Source: Streptomyces rimosus subsp. rimosus (GTDB lineage: Bacteria; Actinomycetota; Actinomycetes; Streptomycetales; Streptomycetaceae). Taken from it: a stretch of 64,000 nt of DNA. Below, in pieces: positions 16,250 through 24,641 of this stretch (position 1 is its first letter; each line of letters opens with the position of its first letter). The stretch lies in assembly GCF_000720725.1 (NCBI RefSeq), contig NZ_JOCQ01000044.1:1-64000 (forward strand), written 5' to 3'. The notes under the pieces were generated by a model. It had not been told where the DNA came from. It saw only the letters and a list, made by a program, of their open reading frames with translations, and ran no database searches. The translations under genes and the position numbers were made by a program.

Positions 16250-17063
16250 GGGCGGGCGGCTCCCCCGCGCGGATGACGTGCTGGGCCCGCTCGGCCAGAA
16301 CGCGCCGGTCCCCGGCGGGCTCCAGCGGCGGGTGGACGGTCACCCGTACGGTGAGCCCGCCGGCCGTGGCCACCCGGTGCAGCGATCTGCCGAACCCCTC
16401 GTCGCCGAGGAAGGCCGCCACCGTGCTCGGCGCGCCGTGCTGGGCGTACGCAACCGTCACCGGCCGTACGGGAGCGCCCGCGTCGACCGCCGCCTGGAAG
16501 GTCGCCCGCCGGAACCGGCCGGCCGCCGCCGAGCACCAGGTCGTGCCCTGCGGGAAGACCAGCACGGAACGCCCTTCGCGCAGCAGCCCCGCCAGGTCCG
16601 CCACCACGTGCGGCAGGGCGCGCAGGCCCTCCCGGTCGATGAACCGGGTGCCCGCCTTCCTGGCGAGCGGCCCCACCAGCGGCCACCCGCCTATCTCCCG
16701 CTTGGCCAGCACCGTCACCGGCTCCACGGCCAGCAGCGTCAGCACGTCCAGCCAGGAGATGTGGTCGGCGACGATCAGCGTCCCCGGACCGCCCGGGGGG
16801 CCCGGCACGCCGAGCGGTCCGCCGTGGCCACCGGCCGCCCCGGGCACGGTGACCTCCACCCGTACCCCCAGCGCCCGCAGCACCGCCGCGGCCCGGAGCC
16901 GCATGGTCCGCCGGTCGGCGAGTCGCTCCCCCGCGGCGGCACCCGCGGCCAGCGCCATGGCCAGCGCGGCGTAGCGGCCGGCGAGGCGCGGCGCGGTCAC
17001 CCGCGGGGCGGTGTGCCGGGCGCAGCGCGGGGTGCAGGCCGAGGCGGCGGCCCACGCGTTCAC
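16242..17063 (-). CDS. PlsC-type acyltransferase, probable ornithine lipid O-acyltransferase (OlsA-like)
   Basis: A 273-residue 1-acylglycerol-3-phosphate acyltransferase family protein with the catalytic HX4D motif (ADHISWLDV), the substrate motif GTRFIDREG and VLVFPQGTTW in place of the usual FPEGTRS. The Glu-to-Gln change in the third motif fits members acting on lipids other than lyso-phosphatidate. The GTG start overlaps the stop of the OlsB-like gene (GTGA, 17060-17063). Next to an OlsB-like N-acyltransferase the likely job is adding the second acyl chain to lyso-ornithine lipid; that assignment rests on gene context. Confidence 0.78.
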   Translation of the reverse strand: MNAWAAASACTPRCARHTAPRVTAPRLAGRYAALAMALAAGAAAGERLADRRTMRLRAAAVLRALGVRVEVTVPGAAGGHGGPLGVPGPPGGPGTLIVADHISWLDVLTLLAVEPVTVLAKREIGGWPLVGPLARKAGTRFIDREGLRALPHVVADLAGLLREGRSVLVFPQGTTWCSAAAGRFRRATFQAAVDAGAPVRPVTVAYAQHGAPSTVAAFLGDEGFGRSLHRVATAGGLTVRVTVHPPLEPAGDRRVLAERAQHVIRAGEPPAHG

Positions 17064-17896
17064 CGGGATTCCCCGAGGAAGAAGCGGCGGTAGCGGTCGT
17101 CGAGCCGCTCCATGTCCAGGAGGACGAAGAAGTCCGCGACGCCGAACTCCGGGTCGTGGGCCGGGGCTCCGCACATCCAGGCGCCGATGCGCAGGTAGCC
17201 GCGCAGCAGCGGGGGCAGCCGCGCGTAGCCCGGCCCGCCCGCACGCTCCGCGCCCGGCGCGCCGGCCGGTGGCGCTGCCGCGTCGGGCGGCCCGGGTATC
17301 CACGGCCGCCGCGGGTGGACCCGCAGTTCGGGCGGCGACGCGTGCCGGGTGGAGCCGAGCAGCCAGGCGTCGGCGGCGGCGCGCCCGCCGTCGTCGAGCG
17401 GTACGGAGGCGCAGCCGGCCAGGTAGCGGTGTCCGGACAGCGTGACGTAGCGCGCGAGCGCCGCCCACATCTGGTTGACGACCGCCCCGGAGCGGTGGCC
17501 GGGGTGGACGCACGAGCGGCCCGCCTCGACCGTCTCCGCCCGCAGGCCGTGCAGGGCGCGCAGGTCGAACTCGGTCGCCGCGTAGGAGCGTTCGGTACGG
17601 CCGGGCGGGAGCAGGCGGTAGGTGCCGACCACGTCGCCGGTGGACGTCTCGGTGACGATGAGGTGGTCCGCCAGGTCGTCGAAGTCGTCCATGTCGTGTC
17701 CCGGCAGGGGCGTATGGAGCCTGGCGCCCATCTCCTCGGCGAAGACCGCGTACCGCAGCCGCTGCGCGGCCCGGATCCGGGCGGGCGTATCGGCGAGGGA
17801 GGCGACGTAGGCGGGGCGGCTGTCCACCGGTGCGGCGGCTCTGACGGCAGCCGGAGCCGTGGTCGGCGCGGGGAAGGGTGGGGCGGTCGGCAGCAT
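17060..17896 (-). CDS. GNAT-fold N-acyltransferase, probable ornithine N-acyltransferase (OlsB-like)
   Basis: A 278-residue protein of the acyl-ACP-dependent N-acyltransferase/'hemolysin-like' GNAT family. OlsB acylates the alpha-amino group of ornithine to give lyso-ornithine lipid. Visible: RIRAAQRLRYAVFAEEMGA, DDLADHLIV, the GTYRLLPPG strand, ETVEAGRSCVHPGHRSG (the acceptor loop), and GGYxR-like PPLLRGYLRIGAWMCGAPAHD with FGVADFFVLLD, which are family hallmarks. The N-terminus (about 35 residues, Pro/Ala-rich) is variable. It begins the three-gene lipid operon. Confidence 0.78.
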   Translation of the reverse strand: MLPTAPPFPAPTTAPAAVRAAAPVDSRPAYVASLADTPARIRAAQRLRYAVFAEEMGARLHTPLPGHDMDDFDDLADHLIVTETSTGDVVGTYRLLPPGRTERSYAATEFDLRALHGLRAETVEAGRSCVHPGHRSGAVVNQMWAALARYVTLSGHRYLAGCASVPLDDGGRAAADAWLLGSTRHASPPELRVHPRRPWIPGPPDAAAPPAGAPGAERAGGPGYARLPPLLRGYLRIGAWMCGAPAHDPEFGVADFFVLLDMERLDDRYRRFFLGESR

Positions 17897-18044
17897 GGCG
17901 GGGTCCTGTCCTCGTGCGGGAACCGGTCGCCTACGACGCTAGGAATCCCGCCCCGCCCGCACATTGCCCGAAAGGCATCCGCGACCCCCGACTTTCGTCG
18001 GGCCCCCCGTGGTCCATCGGATGAACTCCACGGGCCGGTCCGCG

Positions 18045-18089
18045 GTCCGCGCTGCCGCCCCGCCCCCTCCACGGGGCGGCAGCGCGGAC
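18045..18089. repeat. Perfect 18-bp inverted repeat (orphan hairpin)
   Basis: Arms GTCCGCGCTGCCGCCCCG (18045-18062) and its exact complement (18072-18089) with a 9-base loop. It lies about 150 bases upstream of the olsB-like start and more than 500 bases from the protease gene, so it is not an obvious terminator for either; it may end an unannotated small RNA. Confidence 0.8.
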
Positions 18090-18572
18090 GCCCTCACGCC
18101 GCCTGCCGGAACAGCACGGCGCTCGGCTCACCGGCACCTGCCGGAATCTTTTCGGCCACCGGGCTGATGCATCATTAGAGCCAGCCGCAACGGGCTTGGC
18201 AAATCCGTTCCGGCAGCCGAACGGGAAAAGCCGGTACGGCAATTCGGCAACGCGCTCCCGACTTCCTGAAGTCGTCACGGCCCGCACCACAAAAAAGGGA
18301 TAATATTGGACATTTAGCAGCCGTTTCCCCGAAAGACGGCATCCCTGAGAGGTGCCTCACACCTCCTTGGAATGGGCGGGTCACATGACTTTCCCGTCAA
18401 CATTTCAACGGTCCGTACCGGCAACGTGAAAACGATTCCCCGGAGCCTGCCGACCGCCCGGCGCGACGCCCCCCACTCGCCGCCGCACCACTACCCGGCC
18501 GGTGGAACCAGGCCGCCGGCATTTACACAGACTTCTTTCCTATTCTTTTGCCACCCGCGTCCGGAAAACAGA

Positions 18573-18608
18573 AACGGCCCCCGGCAGCAATTGCTTCCGG
18601 GGACCGTT
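18573..18608 (-). terminator. Terminator of the streptogrisin-like gene
   Basis: Arms AACGGCCCCCGG (18573-18584) and CCGGGGACCGTT (18597-18608), one mismatch, about 50 bases past the stop of the protease gene. Confidence 0.75.
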
Positions 18609-18658
18609 CCGTTACGGAATGACGGTGCCTGCCGCGTCGGCGTCAGCCGAGGGCGGCA

Positions 18659-19723
18659 TCAGCCGATCTGTGCGCCGACCGCCTTCAGGGCCGCCGGGAC
18701 CGGCTGGAAGTAGGTCTCGCCGCCCGAGGAGCAGTTGCCGCTGCCGCCCGAGGTCAGACCCACCGCCGCATCGCCGTCGTACAGCGCGCCGCCGCTGTCG
18801 CCGGGCTCGGCGCAGACATCGGTCTGGATCAGCCCTTCGACCGTGCCTTCCTGGTAGTTGACGCTGGCGTTCAGCGCCTTGACCGTGCCGTCGTGCACCT
18901 GGGTGGTGCTGCCACTGCGCGTGACCTTCTCGCCGACGGTGGCCTCGGCCGCCTTGGTGATCTTCTGCGGGCTGCCGCCGTAGGTGTTCACCTCGCTCGG
19001 GTGGGCGGTGTCCGCGGTGTACTTGGCGATGGCGTAGTCGTTGCCCGGGAACTTGGAGTCCTCGGTACTGGCGATCTCCTGGCCGCCCTGCTTGTCGGAC
19101 CAGGACTTGACGGCGTTGCCGCAGTGGCCGGCCGTGAGGAAGTACGGCTGGCCGCCCTTGGTGACGTTGAAGCCGAGCGAGCAGCGCGAGCTGCTCCCCC
19201 AGATCGCGTCGCCGCCGGCGATGAACGGGGAGAACTTCCCCTTGCTGCGGCGCAGCTCGGCCTTGCTGCCGAGGTCCTTGACGACCTTGTCGAGTTTGTC
19301 CAGCCGCGCGCCCGAGACCGTGCGGTCGGCGGTGACGACGACCTTGTTGGCCCGCGGGTCCATGGCCCAGGCCGTACCGGGGATGGTGGCCCGCTGCTTG
19401 AGCGTCGCCCGGGCCGCGTCGAGCTGGGCGAGGCTGTGCCGGACCATTCTGGCCTCGGCGCCCTTGGCCCGTACGGCGTCGGCCGCCTTCCGGTCGACGA
19501 CGTTGACCACCAGCTTCTTGGCCGCCGCGTCGTAGTACGAGCCGGCCGCGTGGCCGCTGAGCTGGGACGCGAGTGCGGTGGCCGCGGCGGGCGTCAGCTG
19601 CTTCACGGCCGGGCCGTCCGCCGCGTTGGCGCTGGCCAGGGAGAGGGTGGCAGTGGTCGCGAGGGCCAGGGCTCCCGCGCCGGCCAGGACCGCGCGCCGC
19701 TGAGGAATCCGTCGGTGCTTCAA
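18659..19723 (-). CDS. Streptogrisin-type secreted serine protease (family S1, alpha-lytic type)
   Basis: A 354-residue pre-pro-protease. After a signal peptide (LALATTATLSLASANA) comes an alpha-lytic-type pro-domain that acts as folding chaperone, with the GTAWAMDPRANKVVVTAD motif. The mature protease begins about FIAGGDAIWG. Catalytic triad: His in LTAGHC, Asp in FPGNDYAIAKY, Ser in AEPGDSGGALY; GLTSGGSGNC forms part of the specificity pocket. The pro-domain of about 120 residues resembles streptogrisin D more than A or B. It starts with TTG 19723, supported by GGAAGG. It is a potential target of the SSI protein nearby. Confidence 0.92.
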   Translation of the reverse strand: MKHRRIPQRRAVLAGAGALALATTATLSLASANAADGPAVKQLTPAAATALASQLSGHAAGSYYDAAAKKLVVNVVDRKAADAVRAKGAEARMVRHSLAQLDAARATLKQRATIPGTAWAMDPRANKVVVTADRTVSGARLDKLDKVVKDLGSKAELRRSKGKFSPFIAGGDAIWGSSSRCSLGFNVTKGGQPYFLTAGHCGNAVKSWSDKQGGQEIASTEDSKFPGNDYAIAKYTADTAHPSEVNTYGGSPQKITKAAEATVGEKVTRSGSTTQVHDGTVKALNASVNYQEGTVEGLIQTDVCAEPGDSGGALYDGDAAVGLTSGGSGNCSSGGETYFQPVPAALKAVGAQIG

Positions 19724-20167
19724 CTCAATGCCTTCCGTGGGGGGATGGGCCGCGGTGTGTGGGGGGCCGCGTGCCCGGAGGGTGTTGAGGAACAGACACG
19801 GAACGGGAGTTGCCTGCGCAGCCTGCCGCAGGAAGTCGCGTCCATGCCAATGCGCGGTTTCGAGTATTCCGATTAACGGTGCTCGCGCACAAGACCGAGA
19901 TCCGGTCTGGAGAACGGGCAGCGATCAACCGGCCGTTCGCGCGGAGTTCCGATATCCGCGCACGTCGTTTCCCTGTGCGGACACCAAACGAACACTTTGG
20001 AGTGGCCGGAACCGGCCTCGGACGCCGTCCGTACCTGTCCGAAAATCGACGGTCCCGGCCGGACTTCGCCCACGGGGACCGGCACGACGCACGGAAGATT
20101 CACCCCGCAGGGAGACTTGCTTCGCACACCAGGACAGTTCTCCGCCTCCCGGGCCTCCGCTCCCGCA
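19724..20167. other. Promoter region upstream of the streptogrisin-like gene
   Basis: 444 bases without a gene. TGGCCGGAAC at 20003-20012 fits the AdpA consensus TGGCSNGWWY and lies about 280 bases upstream of the protease start; AdpA activates streptogrisin genes in S. griseus, so this is a candidate site, though such a short motif is weak evidence. Nothing else was recognised. Confidence 0.35.
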
Positions 20168-21127
20168 TCAGGGAAGCTGCTCCGCCTCCGGCAACTCCTC
20201 CAGACCGGTGACCGCTTCGGCGCGCGGCACGGCTTCCGGCCGGGCGTCCTGCACGTCTTCCGGCCGGACTTCCTGCCGGGCGTCCGGCTCCTGCCGGACA
20301 TCCGGCCGCGCTTCCTGTACGGCGGCGGGCTCCCGCCTCTCATACGCCTCCGTCTGCGCCTGCGCCTGGAGGCCGGAGCGCTCCAGGAAACGCAGCAGCT
20401 CGACCGGGAACGGCAGGACGAGCGTGGAGTTCTTCTCCGCGGCGACCGCCACGACGGTCTGAAGCAGGCGCAGTTGCAGGGCGGCGGGCTGGTCGGACAT
20501 CGCCTGCGCCGCCTCGGCCAGCTTCTTGGACGCCTGGAGTTCGGCGTCGGCGTTGATGACCCGGGCCCGCCGGTCGCGGGTGGCCTCCGCCTGGCGCGCC
20601 ATCGACCGCTTCATGGTCTCCGGCAGCGACACGTCCTTGATCTCCACCCGGTCGATCTGCACGCCCCAGCCCAGCGCCGGACTGTCGATCATCACTTCCA
20701 GCCCCTGGTTGAGCTTCTCCCGGTTGGAGAGCAGGTCGTCCAGGTCGCTCTTGCCGATGATGGAGCGCAGCGAGGTCTGGGCGACCTGGGAGACCGCGAA
20801 GCGGTAGTCCTCGACCTTGACGACCGCGTCGGCGGCGTCCACGACCTTGAAGTAGACCACCGCGTCCACCCGGACCGTCACGTTGTCGTGGGTGATGCCC
20901 TCCTGGGCGGGCACCGGCATCGTGACGATCTGCATGTTGACCTTGCGCATCCGGTCGACGGCCGGAACGATCATGGTGAAGCCGGGCCCGCGCGCGGGCG
21001 AGGTCAGCTTCCCCAGGCGCAGGACGACGCCCCGTTCGTACTGCTTGACCACCCGCGCGGCCGCCATCACGTACACCGCGCCCGCCGAGGCCAGCGAGAT
21101 CCCGGCTATCACGAGTTCCTCGACCAT
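20168..21127 (-). CDS. SPFH/band-7 (slipin/stomatin-like) membrane protein
   Basis: A 319-residue stomatin-like scaffold protein, anchored by one N-terminal hydrophobic segment (LVIAGISLASAGAVYVMAAA) with the SPFH domain behind it (VKQYERGVVLRLGKL through GWGVQIDRVEIKDVSLPE), then a coiled-coil region (ARQAEATRDRRARVINADAE). Such proteins organise membrane microdomains. The last 60 residues are an acidic Glu/Pro/Arg-rich tail made of degenerate repeats of the RPDVRQEP/ARQEVRPED kind, not usual for slipins. No NfeD partner is adjacent. ATG 21127 is chosen over an upstream in-frame start because homologues start near MVEEL. Confidence 0.88.
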   Translation of the reverse strand: MVEELVIAGISLASAGAVYVMAAARVVKQYERGVVLRLGKLTSPARGPGFTMIVPAVDRMRKVNMQIVTMPVPAQEGITHDNVTVRVDAVVYFKVVDAADAVVKVEDYRFAVSQVAQTSLRSIIGKSDLDDLLSNREKLNQGLEVMIDSPALGWGVQIDRVEIKDVSLPETMKRSMARQAEATRDRRARVINADAELQASKKLAEAAQAMSDQPAALQLRLLQTVVAVAAEKNSTLVLPFPVELLRFLERSGLQAQAQTEAYERREPAAVQEARPDVRQEPDARQEVRPEDVQDARPEAVPRAEAVTGLEELPEAEQLP

Positions 21128-21312
21128 CACGGCCCCCTGCCGTCCGATCTGCCCGCGCACCCGCGTCCGGATCGTGCGCCCTCACCACGGTATGACCGGC
21201 CCGTGGAACGGTCGAGGGTCCGTGTCGGCCGTACGCCGCGCGGCCACCGGCGAGGCCCCCGGCCGCGGGTGCGGTCGGGGGCCCGGAATGCTGCCGGCTG
21301 CGTGGGGGCGGG

Positions 21313-22230
21313 TCAGTAGATGCTGACCCCGTACGCGCTGATCGCTTCGGTGACGGGCTGGAAGTAGGTCGTGCCGCCGGAGCGGCAGTTGCCGCTGCCG
21401 CCGGAGGTCAGGCCGAGCGCCGTGCTGCCGGCGTAGAGCGGGCCGCCGCTGTCGCCGGGCTCGGCGCAGACGGTGGTCTTGATCATGCCGTACACGACGT
21501 CGCCGTTGCCGTAGTTGACGGTGGCGTTCAGGCCGGTGACCTTGCCGCTGTGGGTTCCGGTGGTCGAACCGCGGCGGGTGACCGTCTGGCCGACGGTCGC
21601 GTTGCCGGCCTTGGTGATGTCCTGGCCGCCGACCGTGCCTTCGTGCGAGACGCTGCTGTTGCTGTAGCGCACCAGGCCGTAGTCGTTGCCCGGGAAGCTG
21701 GAACCGGCGGTCGGGCCGATGCTCGTGCTGTGCGAGGAGTTGGTGTACCAGGGCGGGTTGCCGTCGGTGCAGTGGCCGGCCGTCAGGAAGTAGTACGTGC
21801 TGCCCTTCTTGACGTTGAAGCCGAGGGAGCAGCGCCAGCTCGGCGCGTAGATGGCGTCGCCACCGGAGATCAGCTTGCGCAGCACGCCGGGGATGCGCTC
21901 GACCTTCAGCGCACCGGCGTTGACGCCCGCGGTCTGCTTGATCCTGTCGAGCTGGGCCGGGGTCACCCGGCTGTCGGCCTGGACGACGACCCGGTGGGTC
22001 TTCGGGTCCACGGCCCAGGCGGTGCCCGCGACGTCCGCGGAGCGTACGGCGTCGCTGACGGCGGCGAGCTGGGAGGCGCTGAACGTCGCGGGTGCCGCGG
22101 ACGGTGCGGGCTCGCCCGCGTGGGCGGTGGGCAGGGTCATGGCGCCGATCGCGGCCAGCCCGGACGCCACGGCGATCAGCCGGCCGCGTCTGGCCGCGCC
22201 GCTTCGGGGGGTAGTGCGCTCGTGTCTCAC
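21313..22230 (-). CDS. Streptogrisin A/B-like secreted serine protease
   Basis: A 305-residue pre-pro-protease. A signal peptide (GLAAIGAMTLPTAHA) and a short pro-domain of about 75 residues (GTAWAVDPKTHRVVVQADSR) come before the mature enzyme near ISGGDAIYAP. The catalytic residues are in FLTAGHC, FPGNDYGLVRY and AEPGDSGGPLY. The short pro-domain and mature sequence (SLGFNVKKGSTYYFLTAGHC) are like S. griseus proteases A/B. The GTG start 22230 has GGAGG just upstream. It is separated from its paralogue at 18.7 kb by the SPFH gene; all three are on the minus strand but in separate transcription units. Confidence 0.92.
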   Translation of the reverse strand: MRHERTTPRSGAARRGRLIAVASGLAAIGAMTLPTAHAGEPAPSAAPATFSASQLAAVSDAVRSADVAGTAWAVDPKTHRVVVQADSRVTPAQLDRIKQTAGVNAGALKVERIPGVLRKLISGGDAIYAPSWRCSLGFNVKKGSTYYFLTAGHCTDGNPPWYTNSSHSTSIGPTAGSSFPGNDYGLVRYSNSSVSHEGTVGGQDITKAGNATVGQTVTRRGSTTGTHSGKVTGLNATVNYGNGDVVYGMIKTTVCAEPGDSGGPLYAGSTALGLTSGGSGNCRSGGTTYFQPVTEAISAYGVSIY

Positions 22231-22418
22231 TGCTACCTCCGAGGGGATCGGAAGGACCCGCCTGTGGGCAGGTCCGTACGGCACCGCCCGGCGGGCACGC
22301 GGGACTCCGCACGTCCCGTTCGCGCATGCCCCGGACAGCGCTGCTCGGGAGTTTCGAGGGCCGGGACCGCGGGCGCAAGGGTGGCTTTCGGACGCCCGCA
22401 CGGTGGCCGTTCACACGC

Positions 22419-22451
22419 CCGCCCCGGCAGCAACGGACGCTGCCGGGGCGG
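22419..22451 (-). terminator. Terminator of the flavoenzyme operon
   Basis: Perfect 13-bp arms CCGCCCCGGCAGC (22419-22431) and complement (22439-22451), about 30 bases past the DUF1684 stop. Confidence 0.8.
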
Positions 22452-22483
22452 AGGTTGACCCCCTCGGTCGGTACTGGGACGGC

Positions 22484-23290
22484 TCAGCCCGGGATGCGGT
22501 TCCGCTCCCCGGCGCGCAGTGCGAAGGGCAGGGTGTTGCCGGGCGGCGGGAAGGGGCAGATGAAGTGGTCGGCGAAGGCGCAGGGCGGCAGCAGGGTGCG
22601 GTTGAGGTCCACCGGTACGGTGCCGTCCGCCACCGGGGCCGGGGTCCGCAGGAAGCGGAAGCGGTAGCTGTCCGTGCCGCTGGTGGCGTCGGCGAGGACG
22701 GCCCACAGCGAGCCGTCCGCCTCGACGGCGACCTGAAGCGTGTGCTCGTCGCCGTCCAGCGTGAAGGCCAGTTCGCCACCGAGGCCGAGCCCCCGCCGCT
22801 GCCCGTCGGCGTTGGCCACCTCGACCGTGCGCCCCGTGCGGTACGGCCGGAAGAGTCCGGGCCGCACCCAGCTCTCGTCGTACGGGAAGACGTCGATGCC
22901 GCCGAAGGTGCGGCGGGCCTCGGAGCCGGGGTCGAAGACGCGGACGGCCCACTGCCCCTCCCGGTGCAGCACCGGCAGCCGCCGGCCGTCGTGCGCGACC
23001 CGGGCCGCCGCGGGGCTGCCGTCCGCGCCGAGCCGTACGGTGCCGTCGAGCGGGGCCCCGTCGACGGTGAGCCCGTCGTCGGCGGCTGCGCGCAGGACCA
23101 CCGCCGCGCCGTCCGTGCTCCAGTGGCCCGGTACGCCGTCGAGCCGGCCGTCCGGGGAATCGGCGAGCCAGTGCGTGCCTGTCAGCGCGAGCGGACCGTA
23201 CGGCCGGGCAACCTCGGCGGCGCGCTCGTTGTGCCAGGCCCTCCAGTCCTGCTCCGCCTGCGTGCCGGTGCTGCTGGTGGTGGTGCTCAT
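22484..23290 (-). CDS. DUF1684-family protein
   Basis: A 268-residue protein of the DUF1684 family, whose function is not established. Recognisable parts: the N-terminal WRAWHNERAAEVARPYGPLALTG, a central RTFGGIDVFPYDESW, the VNRT/VDLNRTLLPPCAFADHF stretch and the closing CPFPPPGNTLPFALRAGE. It begins 4 bases after the NtaA-type monooxygenase gene, so it belongs to that operon; members often accompany flavin monooxygenases in actinobacteria. A role in handling the oxidised product is speculation. Confidence 0.85.
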   Translation of the reverse strand: MSTTTSSTGTQAEQDWRAWHNERAAEVARPYGPLALTGTHWLADSPDGRLDGVPGHWSTDGAAVVLRAAADDGLTVDGAPLDGTVRLGADGSPAAARVAHDGRRLPVLHREGQWAVRVFDPGSEARRTFGGIDVFPYDESWVRPGLFRPYRTGRTVEVANADGQRRGLGLGGELAFTLDGDEHTLQVAVEADGSLWAVLADATSGTDSYRFRFLRTPAPVADGTVPVDLNRTLLPPCAFADHFICPFPPPGNTLPFALRAGERNRIPG

Positions 23291-23294
23291 GGCG

Positions 23295-24641
23295 TCAACC
23301 CTTTCCTGCGGGACGTACCGGTTCCGGCAGCCCCAGATGAGAGCGCAGCGTGGCGCCCTCGTATTCCGTACGGAGAACGCCGCGCTCCTGGAGCAGCGGC
23401 ACCACCCGGTCCACAAAGCCGTCCAGGCCGTCGGGGGTCAGGTGCGGTATGAGGATGAAGCCGTCGGCGGCGCGGCCGGCCACGAAGGCGGCCATCTCCT
23501 CGGCGACGGCCGCGGGCGTGCCGACGAAGGACTGCCGCCCGGTCGTCTCGATCACGGTCTCCCGGATCGACAGGCCCTTGGCCTCGGACAGCGCCCGCCA
23601 GCGGTCGGCGACCGCCTTCGGATCGCCGATCCTGACGCGGCCCTGGGCCAGCTGGGAGTCCGGGTCCGGGTCGAAGTCCGGCAGCGGCCCGTCCGGGTCG
23701 TACGCGGACAGGTCCACGCCCCAGACCTGTTCCAGGGCGACCAGCGCGTTCTGCGGCGAGACCTGCTGCCGGCGGATCGTGGCGGCCCGTTCCTGGGCGT
23801 CGGCCGCGGTGTCGCCGAGGACGAAGGTGACACCCGGCATGATCTTGAGGGAGTCGGCGTCCCGGCCGTGCACGGCCAGCCGCGCCTTCACATCGGCGTA
23901 GAACTCCTGGCCCGCCTCCAGGGTGCTGTGCCGCGTGAAGACCACGTCGGCGGTGGCTGCGGCGAAGTCGCGGCCCTCGGCGGAGTCCCCGGCCTGGATG
24001 ATGACGGGGTGGCCCTGCGGGCTGCGCGGCAGGGTGAACTCGCCCCGGACGCTGAAGTGCGGCCCCTGGTGCGCGACCGGCCGCGCGGTGCCGCCCGTCG
24101 GCCAGGAGTCCCACAGCGCGCGGGTCGTGGCGACGAACTCGGCGGCCCGTACGTAGCGGTCGGCGCGGTCGAGGAAGCCGCCGCGGCGGAAGTTCTCGCC
24201 GGTGAACGCGTCCGAGGTGGTGACGACGTTCCAGGCGGCACGGCCCCCGCTGAGGTGGTCCAGGCTGGCCAGCCGCCGGGCGAGTTCGTACGGCTCGTTG
24301 AAGGTGGCGCTGACGGTGGCGGCCAGGCCCAGCCGGTCGGTGACCGCCGCCAGCGCGCTCAGCACGGTGATCGCCTCCGGGCGCCCCATGACGTCGAGGT
24401 CGTGGATCCGCCCCTTGTGCTCGCGCAGCCGCAGCCCCTCGGCGAGGAAGAAGAAGTCGAAGCGCCCGCGTTCGGCGGTGCGGGCCAGGTGCTCGAAGGA
24501 GGCGAAGTCGATCTGGGACGCGGCGCGGGCGTCCGTCCACACGGTGGTGTTGTTGACGCCGGGGAAGTGGGCCGCCAGGTGCATGCGCCGAAGGGGCGGC
24601 GCGGCGGACGGGGCGCGGGACGGTGCGGTGGTCGTGGTCAC
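23295..24641 (-). CDS. NtaA/SnaA/DszA-family FMNH2-dependent monooxygenase
   Basis: A 448-residue bacterial-luciferase-fold monooxygenase, which uses reduced FMN from a separate reductase to attack substrates such as nitrilotriacetate, sulfones or dibenzothiophene derivatives. Family signatures: HLAAHFPGVNNTTVW near the N-terminus, FDFFFLAEGLRLREHKG, NVVTTSDAFTGENF and GHPVIIQAGDS. The GTG start overlaps the preceding LLM gene's stop (GTGA, 24638-24641). No flavin reductase is in the visible cluster. Substrate unknown; context suggests organosulfur. Confidence 0.9.
   Translation of the reverse strand: MTTTTAPSRAPSAAPPLRRMHLAAHFPGVNNTTVWTDARAASQIDFASFEHLARTAERGRFDFFFLAEGLRLREHKGRIHDLDVMGRPEAITVLSALAAVTDRLGLAATVSATFNEPYELARRLASLDHLSGGRAAWNVVTTSDAFTGENFRRGGFLDRADRYVRAAEFVATTRALWDSWPTGGTARPVAHQGPHFSVRGEFTLPRSPQGHPVIIQAGDSAEGRDFAAATADVVFTRHSTLEAGQEFYADVKARLAVHGRDADSLKIMPGVTFVLGDTAADAQERAATIRRQQVSPQNALVALEQVWGVDLSAYDPDGPLPDFDPDPDSQLAQGRVRIGDPKAVADRWRALSEAKGLSIRETVIETTGRQSFVGTPAAVAEEMAAFVAGRAADGFILIPHLTPDGLDGFVDRVVPLLQERGVLRTEYEGATLRSHLGLPEPVRPAGKG

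Larger units (their letters stand above)
17897..18658. other. 762-base gene-poor region with hairpins and AT-rich island
   Basis: No convincing gene. It contains a very strong 18-bp-stem hairpin (listed separately), a TGATGCATCA palindrome at 18164-18173, an AT-rich stretch with possible -10 sequences (TAATAT near 18301, TATTAT on the other strand), and an inverted repeat GAGGTG-N5-CACCTC at 18349-18365. Short frames here show no family resemblance. Confidence 0.5.
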
